Shown here: positions 36,842 to 45,114 of the stretch, in pieces
Position numbering within the stretch: the stretch's first letter is position 1
Layout: each line of letters starts with the position of its first letter
Made by a program: the position numbers and the translations under genes
Notes under the pieces: model-generated
What the model was told of the DNA's origin: nothing
What the model saw: only the letters and a program-made list of their open reading frames with translations
Database searches by the model: none
Source of the DNA: Agrobacterium sp. RAC06
GTDB lineage: Bacteria; Pseudomonadota; Alphaproteobacteria; Rhizobiales; Rhizobiaceae
NCBI RefSeq assembly: GCF_001713475.1
Contig: NZ_CP016499.1
Location: forward strand, 496,001 to 560,000
Direction: 5' to 3'
DNA: 64,000 bases

Positions 36842-37342
36842 TCATGACGGCGCGGAGCCCGGATTTGCGCGTGGCTTTGTCTCCCGCTTGATGTGGCGCC
36901 AGATTCGGCGGCAGACGGCGGATAGTTGTGGGTTTGGGTCGCAGGCGGCCCAGGCGGCAAGCGCTGTCCGTTCGCTGTCCGGATGCGGGCCGGGGCGGGT
37001 GTGGATGCGCTCGACGATCGCGATCGCCTGGCGAAGGTGGTTGGCCGCCTCTCTGTCATCCGGCCAGATGCCGGGGGCGGTGCTGTCATCAAGAGGCGGA
37101 AGCAGGTCACTCGCCATGGCCAGGAACTGCCGGCGTGCTTCGGGTTTGGCGCGGAGGGCGCAGGGCGGCAGCCTTTCGTCTGCGGTGAGCGGGGCGACCG
37201 GGCTGAGTGCTGCGCCGCTGCAGTGCCGGCTGCGGCGGCATTGGCGCCGCGGGCAGCGGCGCGGTATTCCGCGTTCGTCGAAGGTGTCGCGCAGCAGGCG
37301 CAGCTCCAGCGGTTCGGGGGCGGGGGTTCGTGGGTCTGGCAT
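36842..37342 (-). CDS. Cys/Arg-rich hypothetical protein
   Basis: 166 residues. A compact basic Cys cluster (RRCPRRQCRRSRHCSG, about 28-43) could bind zinc or nucleic acid. A Cys-containing PPCALR follows, and the rest is helical (HLRQAIAIVERIH). An AAAGGAGCC Shine-Dalgarno 4 bases before the ATG supports it as a real gene. Convergent with the DUF6074 gene. No function recognised. Confidence 0.6.
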   Translation of the reverse strand: MPDPRTPAPEPLELRLLRDTFDERGIPRRCPRRQCRRSRHCSGAALSPVAPLTADERLPPCALRAKPEARRQFLAMASDLLPPLDDSTAPGIWPDDREAANHLRQAIAIVERIHTRPGPHPDSERTALAAWAACDPNPQLSAVCRRIWRHIKRETKPRANPGSAPS

Positions 37343-37538
37343 GTCGGGCTCCTTTCGGTTGTTAGGGAATTGGCGAAATAGGGAAGCAAGGAATGGGCGG
37401 GTGGGGTGCCTCTCCCCTTGTGGGAGAGGTTACAAAATCGAGGGCTTAGCCCGATCAGGGCTAAACCTCAGATTTTGTTGGTGAGGGGATCGGTGATGGT
37501 GGCACGACGAACGGACCCCCTCACTTGCGATTTCAGAT

Positions 37539-37561
37539 GTTTAGGCGGCTTGCGCTCGCCT
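37539..37561 (+). repeat. 23-base direct repeat, copy 1
   Basis: GTTTAGGCGGCTTGCGCTCG plus CCT, identical at 38802-38824. Both copies are embedded in longer elements with an upstream TCAGAT/TCTGAA and a downstream TCG-AAAT/GATTTT arm. Confidence 0.8.
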
Positions 37562-37825
37562 AATTCATCGAAATCGCTTTCTCCCCCACCAAGGGGGAGA
37601 GGGGCTCCGCGCTTGCGGCCCGCTCTCCACCCTCCAGGAACTGAACTGTCAAAAACCCCAAGCTTCGCCGCCGGTCGGGATCGCCTCCCTCCGGGTGGGT
37701 CATGCTTGTTTCGGACGAGGCGCCAGAAGCAACCTGTCTAAGTAATGTATGTGGCTCCTTCCGGCGCCTCGTTCGGCGTTTTTTCCCGCTGCATGCGTCT
37801 CTCTGGCAAGGCGGCGACGGTCCTC

Positions 37826-37861
37826 GTCATCCTCGGGCTTGACCCGAGGACCGAGGATGAC
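37826..37861. repeat. CATCCTCGGGC palindromic repeat
   Basis: GTCATCCTCGGGC with its partner CCGAGGA, then a second GAGGATGAC; the right arm appears duplicated. Confidence 0.75.
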
Positions 37862-38419
37862 CGGGCGTAGGGTCCGGCTTGGCAGAGTCCTCCGTAGAGT
37901 GTTCTGCCAGAGCCTGGCCGGTGGCCCGGGAGGTTCCCGTCGGATGGTGCACCATTCCGACCGGGACCCTCGCCCGGGGGATGATCGTCTGGCCATTCGC
38001 GACCTCACCATCATCCCCGCCGCTTTATCCGCCCCGCCGTCTGGTATGTTTGCGACGGCGTGGGCGCCTTGTCTGTGTGCCTCTGAGGCACGTCCTTCCG
38101 ATCGGGGTATCCGGTGAGAGGCATCCGACCCCATCACCTTCGTTACCAGCCCCACGTCCAGAGGGAGACCGTTGCAGCGGGCCGGGGATTTGTGCCTGCG
38201 AGAGCACGCCACCCCGGCGCCGGCCCCGCCTCGCCTGACATCGCATCGTCAGGTGTATCCGAGGGCGGGACGGGGATCAGGGTAAGGGCGTGGAAATGGA
38301 CGGGGATGAAAAAAAGATTTTTTGTTGATTTTGTTGGGGAATCGGGTCGGGGCGTCCCCCTTTTTTTGGCGATTTGTGGCGGACTGGCGGGGGTGTCTGG
38401 CCTTGGCACGCTTGTGTTT

Positions 38420-38448
38420 GGATCCTCGGGTCAAGCCCGAGGATGACG
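38420..38448. repeat. CATCCTCGGGC palindromic repeat, reverse orientation
   Basis: GGATCCTCGGGTC..GCCCGAGGATGAC, the reverse complement of the copy at 38532-38560. Confidence 0.8.
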
Positions 38449-38531
38449 GAGTGTAGGGGAGCGACATGTATCCTCCACCACCGTTGAGATCGCACAACGC
38501 TCGAGGAGAATGCCTCCCCCGGGCTAGAGGT

Positions 38532-38560
38532 CGTCATCCTCGGGCTTGACCCGAGGATCC
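38532..38560. repeat. CATCCTCGGGC palindromic repeat, forward orientation
   Basis: CGTCATCCTCGGGC..GACCCGAGGATCC. It forms an inverted pair with 38420-38448 around about 83 bases. Confidence 0.8.
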
Positions 38561-38801
38561 AGTCACAAGCCAAAGTCGGGTCCCATCTCCCTCCTTGCTG
38601 CGGAGACTTCGGAGCGGTGCCCGAAGGCCAGAAATCGATCCATTGAGTCGAATTGAGCGAACGGAGGCCTGAGCGCGACACCGCGCGAAGGCTGTGAGAG
38701 GAGTTGGCCCGATCCGGATGTCAAACCTCAGATTTCGCACGAGGGGGGGCTCGGTGAGGTGAGTGCCAACGGAACCGTGCCCCTCTCTAGGAAAATCTGA
38801 A

Positions 38802-38824
38802 GTTTAGGCGGCTTGCGCTCGCCT
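38802..38824 (+). repeat. 23-base direct repeat, copy 2
   Basis: Identical to 37539-37561, about 1.26 kb apart. Confidence 0.8.
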
Positions 38825-38969
38825 GAGCCTTCGATTTTCCGTCCTTCCTGGCTTGGGGGGGGGGCGCGATTCGTGCGGAGGGGGCGGTGACTAACGGTGT
38901 GGGAAACGCAGACTGGTGCAACTTCCTCTGAGATTGGGCCGATAAGTCCTTGAGAATCGCCAATTGACT

Positions 38970-40427
38970 TCAAAATTTGTTGATTCCGAGGATTTTTTCG
39001 ATCTGCTTGCGGCTGTTCTCCAGACCTCGTTTATCTCCCGGCGTTTTCGAAAGGGTGATGTTTTCAAGCCCGCCCATGCCTTTTACAGGTTCAAGTCGGA
39101 TATGCTTATTGTCCGATTTCTCGATATACCCATGGCGTAGTAATAAGCTGCTTACTTCAGCAGTCATTCTTTTGGGGTCCCTAGATGCTCGTTTTAAGTC
39201 GTTGCAGAGCTCGCTTACGTCGTCTGAATACGAAGAATTTTTGATTATTTCTTCAATTATATTCTTGCTTCTCTTATCTAATCCATCGCTGTCAGCGTGC
39301 TTTAAGCAAGATTGTACGGCGAGGCGTATTCTGTCTGAAATCTCGTTCGGATATATTTCTGGAGACATCAGTTCTATGAATTCTCTGCTTACGAGAAACT
39401 CTTCTCCCGGGCCCGAGCCTTGGGTTGTGGTTATTGGCCTTTCGAGAAGTTGATTTTCAAGATCATTTATCTTCTCATCTTTTGTTCGTATTTCTTCCTG
39501 GTAGATATATTCAATTTCTTCCGCTGTTAAGCGCGTTCGCTCTCTGTTTCGTTGATCAATTAAGCAAGCCTCTTGGAGATTGAGCCAATCCCACCCCAAC
39601 ACTGGCATCTGGGAGCGGACTGATGTCGCGGCAGCTCTTACGGATTGCGATAATTCGAACCGGTCTATGTCGTTTCCGCCAGAAAAGAAGCGACGCAATG
39701 TTCCGTAAGTTGGGGCGACTAGCGCGATGGTCCCACCATACGAGTTTTTGCCTGCCGTAGCATCGCGGAGTTTGAATGAGAACCCTCGAGAAGGTTCCAC
39801 AACAACGTGCGCAACTCCACCAAGTTCATACGCTAGCTTCTCTATTGCAACTCTATCTAGCTGCCACTCATTTGGTTTCTTGGCTGATATGTAGACTATA
39901 GGAAGGAACTTGCTTGCCGTGGATTGAAATATGGAGGCAGCCCGTAGGACGTCTTGTTCGGATTCGCTCAGCCATACCGGCTTGTCCGATACCGGCAAGC
40001 TCTTGTCCGACGACTGCCAACTGTCACCAATTATTGCCTTAATCAAAAACGGCTTTTTGGGTACGTCAGTCCTAGCAGTCGGCCACTTGGCAAGACACTG
40101 CGTTTTGAAACTGATTAGGTTGAGGTCGTTAGAAGGAAAACTAAATCTCAGCACCGCTTCAGTGCGCCATAAGCGCCCGTTGTCGTCTGGAATGTCATGA
40201 CGAAAACCGATCGCTTTATTGCTTCCGTCATCAGTTAGCTCACGAAATATCAGCTCTTCATGGTTCGCCGAGCGAATGTGAGCGTGGCTCTTGTCGAGGT
40301 CTTTGCTGTCAAATTCATCAAGCACTTTACTGAAATTGTTTCCGCGAAGCCATGCTATGACTTGCGATAGGAACGCGGCTTTATCCACGCTCGATTTTAC
40401 CGGAAATTCTGTTGCAAAAAGTGACAT
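38970..40427 (-). CDS. AT-rich orphan gene, unrecognised (possible defence-related)
   Basis: 485-residue soluble protein. The N-terminal part (about 1-130) is mixed alpha/beta. A middle domain (about 155-270) contains LPIVYISAKK, then LAYELGGVAHVVVEP and YGGTIALVAP. Next come a predicted coiled coil (about 315-350) and a C-terminal region ending with LLLRHGYIEKSDNKHIRLEP, which looks like a small winged or HicA-like fold. Base composition is clearly more AT-rich than its neighbours, suggesting transfer. GGAGGGG precedes the ATG and a good promoter lies upstream. I do not recognise the family; position beside a repeat block and near other nuclease genes only hints at defence. Confidence 0.75.
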   Translation of the reverse strand: MSLFATEFPVKSSVDKAAFLSQVIAWLRGNNFSKVLDEFDSKDLDKSHAHIRSANHEELIFRELTDDGSNKAIGFRHDIPDDNGRLWRTEAVLRFSFPSNDLNLISFKTQCLAKWPTARTDVPKKPFLIKAIIGDSWQSSDKSLPVSDKPVWLSESEQDVLRAASIFQSTASKFLPIVYISAKKPNEWQLDRVAIEKLAYELGGVAHVVVEPSRGFSFKLRDATAGKNSYGGTIALVAPTYGTLRRFFSGGNDIDRFELSQSVRAAATSVRSQMPVLGWDWLNLQEACLIDQRNRERTRLTAEEIEYIYQEEIRTKDEKINDLENQLLERPITTTQGSGPGEEFLVSREFIELMSPEIYPNEISDRIRLAVQSCLKHADSDGLDKRSKNIIEEIIKNSSYSDDVSELCNDLKRASRDPKRMTAEVSSLLLRHGYIEKSDNKHIRLEPVKGMGGLENITLSKTPGDKRGLENSRKQIEKILGINKF

Positions 40428-40469
40428 GAAGCACCCCTCCGTTCGAACAGCAACTTATCCGAGAGTGTC

Positions 40470-40498
40470 ATTATAGCAACGGTGTTTCTTGTTGCTAA
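40470..40498 (-). promoter_or_regulatory. Predicted promoter of the AT-rich orphan gene
   Basis: On the minus strand: TTAGCA (40498-40493), 17-base spacer, perfect TATAAT (40475-40470), 43 bases upstream of the ATG. Confidence 0.6.
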
Positions 40499-40654
40499 CA
40501 GTCGAAGTATCTTGTGGATGGGGCGCTGTTGGGCTTTCTCATTCAGAGTGGGCGCCTTGCACGTTACCTGAAAGTTCAGATGCGAAGAACGCCAAATTTC
40601 GGGCTCAATGAGGTCCTCGACGATGCTATATTTAGCAGTCGGTGGCCATAGTTG

Positions 40655-40792
40655 CTACATCCCCCACAACAACCCAACCATCAACACTACCATCACACCC
40701 CGCACCAGCCATCGCACGCTGCGGGAACGGCTGCGCGAGCCGGCGGTCATGTAACTGAGGATATCAGAGAGCAGGTTTGCCAGGTCTTGCAT
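40655..40792 (-). CDS. Small basic membrane peptide (45 aa), unrecognised
   Basis: Starts MQDLANLLSDILSYMTAG, continues with an Arg/Ser-rich stretch and ends in a single hydrophobic helix (GVMVVLMVGLLWGM). The layout of amphipathic head, basic hinge and membrane tail is sensible for a small inner-membrane protein, but the ribosome site is weak. It lies between the orphan gene and a repeat next to uvrB. Confidence 0.35.
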   Translation of the reverse strand: MQDLANLLSDILSYMTAGSRSRSRSVRWLVRGVMVVLMVGLLWGM

Positions 40793-40807
40793 GGTTTCCG
40801 CTTGTGC

Positions 40808-40881
40808 CCCTCTCTTGGAATTTCTAGCACTTAGCTGCGCTAAGATGCTGAAATTCCATTCTCCCCCGCAAGGGGGGAGAT
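40808..40881. repeat. Composite palindromic repeat (family B copy 2)
   Basis: CCCCTCTC..GGGGGGAGA outer arms and an inner hairpin GGAATTTC (40817-40824) with GAAATTCC (40850-40857) around CTTAGC/GCTAAG. Same layout as 10114-10155. It abuts the uvrB stop codon and may act as its terminator. Confidence 0.65.
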
Positions 40882-40884
40882 GAC

Positions 40885-43800
40885 CTAGCGCCCCGGCCGC
40901 CCCGTCTTGCCCTTCGTTCGGCCCTTGCGCTTCTGATCCGCCGGATCCTCGTAGGAGCCGGCGCCGGAGCGGGCGCGGATGATGGGGCGGGGGTCGTCGG
41001 GTTGCCCCTCATCCGCCCTTCGGGCACCTTCTCCCCGTGAACGGGGAGAAGGGGGAGCCTCCGGCTTCTCGGGTAGCTTGCCGGTCACCGGTTTCTCGGT
41101 GCGGCCGACGGTCATTTCGTCGAGGGTGTTCTTGCGGAAATAGGAGCTTTCCGGGCCGGATTTCGGCATGGGGACGGCGCCATCGGTGCCGGGGCCCATG
41201 TCGTCGATATGGGGTTTGGAGAAATAGCTGCCCTTGCCTTCCGGGGCGCCGGATTTGTTGCGGCCTGACGTGGAGATGTGGGGCTGCCCCTCATCCGCCC
41301 TACCGGGCACCTTCTCCCCGCCAGCGGGGAGAAGGGGAGTGCCGCGGCCCTTGCCGCCTTCGATATTCTTCGCTTCCTGCTTCGCGATCGGGTCGTCCAT
41401 GGCGGCGAGTTCGACGGCCTTGAGGCGTTTGATTTCGTCGCGCAGGCGGGCGGCCTTTTCGAAGTCGAGGTCGGCGGCGGCGTTGCGCATATCTTTTTCC
41501 AGCGCGTTGAGATGGGCCTGGAGGTTGTTGCCGACGAGATGGCCGCCATCGGCGAAGCCCTTGCCGGAGACGCCGGAGATATCGGCGCGGACGTGGTCGC
41601 GTTCGTAGACGCTGTCGAGGATGTCGGAGATGCGGGCCTTGACCGACTCAGGCGTGATGCCGTGTTCGGTGTTGTAGGCCATCTGCTTTTCGCGGCGGCG
41701 GGACGTTTCGTCCATGGCGCGCTGCATCGAGCCGGTGATCTGGTCGGCATAGAGGATGACCTTGCCGTCGACGTTTCGGGCGGCGCGGCCGATGGTCTGG
41801 ACCAGCGAGGTTTCCGAGCGGAGGAAACCTTCCTTGTCCGCATCGAGGATGGCGACGAAGCCGCATTCCGGGATGTCGAGGCCTTCGCGCAAGAGGTTGA
41901 TGCCGACGAGCACGTCGAAGGCGCCGAGGCGGAGATCGCGGATGATCTCGATGCGCTCCAGCGTGTCGATGTCGGAGTGCATGTAGCGGACGCGCACGCC
42001 CTGTTCATGCAGGTATTCGGTGAGGTCTTCGGCCATGCGCTTGGTGAGCACGGTGACGAGGGTGCGGTAGCCCTTCAGCGCGGTTTCGCGGATCTCGCCG
42101 AGCACGTCGTCGACCTGGGATTTGGCCGGGCGGATTTCGACCGGCGGGTCGATGAGGCCTGTCGGGCGGATGACCTGTTCGGCAAAGACGCCGCCGGCCT
42201 CCTCCATTTCCCAGCTGCCGGGCGTGGCGGAGACGGCGACGGTCTGGGGGCGCATGGCGTCCCATTCCTCGAAGCGCAGCGGGCGGTTGTCCATGCAGGA
42301 GGGCAGGCGGAAGCCGTATTCGGCCAGCGTCGCCTTGCGGCGGAAGTCGCCTCGATACATGCCGCCGATCTGGGAGACGGAGACGTGGCTCTCGTCGATG
42401 AAGAGCAGGGCGTTGTCGGGGATGTATTCGAACAGCGTCGGTGGCGGCTCGCCGGGTTTGCGGCCGGTGAGGTAGCGCGAATAGTTCTCGATGCCGGCGC
42501 AGGAGCCGGTGGCCTCGAGCATTTCGATGTCGTATTTCGTCCGCTGTTCGAGGCGCTGGGCCTCCAGCAGGCGGCCGCCCTTTTCCAGCTCGGCGAGGCG
42601 CATTTTCAGCTCCTCCTTGATCGACTTGATGGCGCCGTTGAGGGCGGGTCTCGGCGTGACATAGTGGCTGTTGGCGTAGATCTTCACCGTCTTCATCTCG
42701 CCGGTCTTGTGGCCGGTCAAGGGATCGAATTCGGTGATGCTCTCGATCTCGTCGCCGAACAGCGTAATGCGCCAGGCGGCATCCTCCAGGTGGGCGGGGA
42801 AGAGTTCGATCGTGTCGCCACGGACCCGGAAGGAGCCGCGGACGAAGTTGATGTCCTGGCGCTTGTATTGCTGGGCGACGAGGTCGGCCAAGAGCTGGCG
42901 CTGGTCGATGCGGTCGCCGACCGACATCTGGAAGGTCATGGCGGTGTAGGTTTCGACCGAGCCGATACCATAGATGCAGGAGACGGAGGCGACGATGATG
43001 CAGTCGTCGCGCTCGAGGATGGCGCGGGTGGCGGCGTGGCGCATGCGGTCGATCTGTTCGTTGATCGAACTCTCCTTCTCGATGAAGGTATCCGAGCGCG
43101 GCACATAGGCTTCCGGCTGATAGTAGTCGTAATAGGAGACGAAATATTCCACCGCGTTGTCGGGGAAGAAGTTCTTGAACTCGGAATAGAGCTGGGCGGC
43201 GAGCGTCTTGTTCGGCGCGAGGATGACGGCGGGGCGCTGGGTGGCCTCGATCACCTTGGCCATGGTGAAGGTCTTACCCGAGCCGGTGACGCCGAGCAGG
43301 ACCTGGGTGCGGTCGTCATTGGCAAGGCCCTCGACGAGGTCGCGGATGGCGGTCGGCTGGTCGCCGGCGGGCTCGAAGTCGGAGGCCATGCGGATCGGCA
43401 CGCCGCCTTCGGACTTTTGCGGGCGGGCCGGGCGGTGCGGCATCCAGAGTTCGCCGTTCTTGAACAGCGGGTTGCCGCTTTCGATCAGGGCGGTGAGGGC
43501 CTCGACGGTGGCGGTGACGGCGCCGGTCGCCAGCGATTCGGCTTCTTCGAGGCTGACATCCATGCCGGCGATCGGATTGAGGCCGGCGGCGGCACGGGTC
43601 TTCGGGTCATTGGAGGCGCCGATGGAGACGCCGCGGGAGGTCTTGGTCGAGGTGGTGTTCTTGGCTGTTTGCTTCGCGCTCACGCTGTCGTCGCTTTGCG
43701 ACTTCGCTCCGCGGGGGCCTCGCACGGGCTCGGACGCCCGTTCGGGCTTGCGGCCTGCGGCCGTTGATTTGGCCTTTTCCAGCGCCACCTTCTCGGCATG

Positions 43801-44010
43801 GCGGCGGGCCTCGATCTCGATCTTCTTGCGGTGCTTGCCGGCCTTCGAGGCGAGTTCGCGCTGGCTCTCGACGGTGGACGCCTCGGCTTCCGCCTCCAAT
43901 TGCTTCACCCAGTCGGAGACGGAGCCTGCGAGCGGCGCGCCTTCGAATGCGGTCTGCGGGGCTTCCTCGAAACTATCAGAGGGGGCGGAGGATTTGGGAG
44001 ACTTGGCCAT
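40885..44010 (-). CDS. uvrB: Excinuclease ABC subunit UvrB (with extended ends)
   Basis: DNA-damage recognition helicase of nucleotide excision repair, 1041 residues against about 670 in E. coli. A charged, low-complexity N-terminal extension covers about 1-205. The core begins at [14 protein letters not shown], with Walker A GVTGSGKT (240-247), the DNA-gripping hairpin region [13 protein letters not shown], the helicase motifs and the UvrC-binding UVR motif ([21 protein letters not shown]). A disordered tail of about 170 residues follows, ending in a basic stretch. Two intergenic palindromic repeats are translated in frame within this tail (about residues 891-909 and 986-1003). Confidence 0.95.
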   Translation of the reverse strand: MAKSPKSSAPSDSFEEAPQTAFEGAPLAGSVSDWVKQLEAEAEASTVESQRELASKAGKHRKKIEIEARRHAEKVALEKAKSTAAGRKPERASEPVRGPRGAKSQSDDSVSAKQTAKNTTSTKTSRGVSIGASNDPKTRAAAGLNPIAGMDVSLEEAESLATGAVTATVEALTALIESGNPLFKNGELWMPHRPARPQKSEGGVPIRMASDFEPAGDQPTAIRDLVEGLANDDRTQVLLGVTGSGKTFTMAKVIEATQRPAVILAPNKTLAAQLYSEFKNFFPDNAVEYFVSYYDYYQPEAYVPRSDTFIEKESSINEQIDRMRHAATRAILERDDCIIVASVSCIYGIGSVETYTAMTFQMSVGDRIDQRQLLADLVAQQYKRQDINFVRGSFRVRGDTIELFPAHLEDAAWRITLFGDEIESITEFDPLTGHKTGEMKTVKIYANSHYVTPRPALNGAIKSIKEELKMRLAELEKGGRLLEAQRLEQRTKYDIEMLEATGSCAGIENYSRYLTGRKPGEPPPTLFEYIPDNALLFIDESHVSVSQIGGMYRGDFRRKATLAEYGFRLPSCMDNRPLRFEEWDAMRPQTVAVSATPGSWEMEEAGGVFAEQVIRPTGLIDPPVEIRPAKSQVDDVLGEIRETALKGYRTLVTVLTKRMAEDLTEYLHEQGVRVRYMHSDIDTLERIEIIRDLRLGAFDVLVGINLLREGLDIPECGFVAILDADKEGFLRSETSLVQTIGRAARNVDGKVILYADQITGSMQRAMDETSRRREKQMAYNTEHGITPESVKARISDILDSVYERDHVRADISGVSGKGFADGGHLVGNNLQAHLNALEKDMRNAAADLDFEKAARLRDEIKRLKAVELAAMDDPIAKQEAKNIEGGKGRGTPLLPAGGEKVPGRADEGQPHISTSGRNKSGAPEGKGSYFSKPHIDDMGPGTDGAVPMPKSGPESSYFRKNTLDEMTVGRTEKPVTGKLPEKPEAPPSPRSRGEGARRADEGQPDDPRPIIRARSGAGSYEDPADQKRKGRTKGKTGRPGR
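41003..41055. repeat. Palindromic repeat family A copy 2, inside uvrB
   Basis: Same element as 8947-8994 in the opposite orientation. In the uvrB frame it encodes a peptide ending RRADEGQP. Confidence 0.8.
41284..41338. repeat. Palindromic repeat family A copy 3, inside uvrB
   Basis: Close copy of 41003-41055. Translated as [19 protein letters not shown] in UvrB; the left arm is read in a different frame from copy 2 while the right arm shares the frame. Confidence 0.8.
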
Positions 44011-44127
44011 GGCCGGAATATGGAGAAGCGCGCCGGCAAAGGGAAGGGGCGGGGCCAGGATAATCAGAACAAAAACGCAACAGGAAGAGGAGGTTGTTGC
44101 CAGCGTGGTGGCAGGAGGGAGAGGGCG

Positions 44128-45048
44128 TCAGTGCTTGAAGACGTTGTCGCGATGCCAGCCGAGATAATGGGGATGCGGACGCAGATGCGGGGCGGCCGGG
44201 ACGCGTGCCTTGCCGTCCTTGACGAGCAGGTGGGAGATGTCCTCGTTCAACTGGCGGGACTGCAGGATGGTGAAGTCGTCTGCGAGTGACAGGAGGCCGC
44301 GATCGAACATCCAGTGGACGGTGCCTGAGAGGGCGATACCGTTTTGCACAGAATCGTTGCCGCCGCGTTCGACGGGCACGATATGGGCTGCTTCCACTTC
44401 GGGCCGGCCTCCGCCGTTGATCAGGCGAAGGCCCGTGAAGGCGCAGGTCCTGTCATAGACTTGCCGGATATGCTGGCGGAATTTCGCATCCCGGAACGGA
44501 CGATTGATCGTCTGCTGCAGGATCGGCCGTTCATAGCCGTCTGCGACATACCCGGCTTGCGCTGGCTCATCGACTTCGAAGTAGGTTAGGGGGTCGGCTG
44601 GCAGATGACTGTCTCCCGCCTGGTCGATCCTTTGCGGCCACTCATCGGGTTCGGACAGGCCGCTGTTCACCAGGGCAGCAAATTCACCGTCACTGATCAC
44701 GCGGACTGCCTGGACGCTGCGCCCGGGATTGACGCTTCCATCGGGGCTTACCAACTGCCGCTCGAACCCGCCGTTTTCGCGGTAATCCAGTGGACGGTCA
44801 AAATCGATATAGTCAGCCAACCTGGCGTAATAGTGATCCGCAATCTCGTTGTCGTCGTCGATCGCCGTGACCCTGGCAAGGCCAGAGTAGTAGCGGCTCG
44901 GCATGCCCGTCAGGGGGCCGTAATAGACGATCCAGTCACCCAGAGACTGCTGCACTCGGGAGAGGTACATTTTCGGGAAGTGATAAAGCTGTCCTCGGAC
45001 ATCCTTATAGCCGCTCCCGTCCTTGTGGTAGAAAATCGCCTTTGCCAT
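44128..45048 (-). CDS. HNH endonuclease family protein
   Basis: 306 residues. The C-terminal HNH nuclease domain (about 195-285) shows Cys in YDRTCAFTGLRL, the EAAHIVPVERGGNDSVQNGIAL core (His-Ile-Val-Pro) and HWMFDRGLLSL. The N-terminal 130 residues form a beta-rich domain (FPKMYLSRVQQSLGDWIVYYGP...YSGLARVTAI) reminiscent of PUA/EVE-like modified-base readers. It could therefore be a modification-dependent nuclease; that is inference. No methylase is nearby. Confidence 0.82.
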   Translation of the reverse strand: MAKAIFYHKDGSGYKDVRGQLYHFPKMYLSRVQQSLGDWIVYYGPLTGMPSRYYSGLARVTAIDDDNEIADHYYARLADYIDFDRPLDYRENGGFERQLVSPDGSVNPGRSVQAVRVISDGEFAALVNSGLSEPDEWPQRIDQAGDSHLPADPLTYFEVDEPAQAGYVADGYERPILQQTINRPFRDAKFRQHIRQVYDRTCAFTGLRLINGGGRPEVEAAHIVPVERGGNDSVQNGIALSGTVHWMFDRGLLSLADDFTILQSRQLNEDISHLLVKDGKARVPAAPHLRPHPHYLGWHRDNVFKH

Positions 45049-45114
45049 GGCCGTCCCGAGTCATTTCGCTTCGCCACTATGCAGCCGTAGTCGGCGGACG
45101 CAACCATCGTTCAA

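Larger units (their letters stand above)
37343..38969. other. 1.6-kb gene-free, repeat-rich region
   Basis: No open frame here has a plausible start, codon pattern or recognisable product. The stretch is built from palindromic repeat families: at least three CATCCTCGGGC-type palindromes (listed separately), a hairpin at about 37439-37478 (AAAATC..GATTTT with inner GGGCTTAGCCC/GGGCTAA), and two copies of a 23-base sequence at 37539-37561 and 38802-38824. It separates the Cys-rich gene from an AT-rich orphan gene, suggesting a recombination-prone boundary. Confidence 0.6.

Noticed and set aside
37826..38560. Regular repeats as a possible CRISPR array
   Set aside because: The repeats are in both orientations and unevenly spaced, with no uniform spacers and no cas genes.
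38277..38681. Open frames across the repeat-rich gap
   Set aside because: They read through palindromic repeats in several frames and give Arg/Pro/Ser-rich chains with no plausible start.
41278..43767. 829-codon open frame antisense to uvrB
   Set aside because: It mirrors the uvrB codons; the translation is Gly/Val/Asp/Ala-rich without any domain. High GC keeps the opposite frame open.
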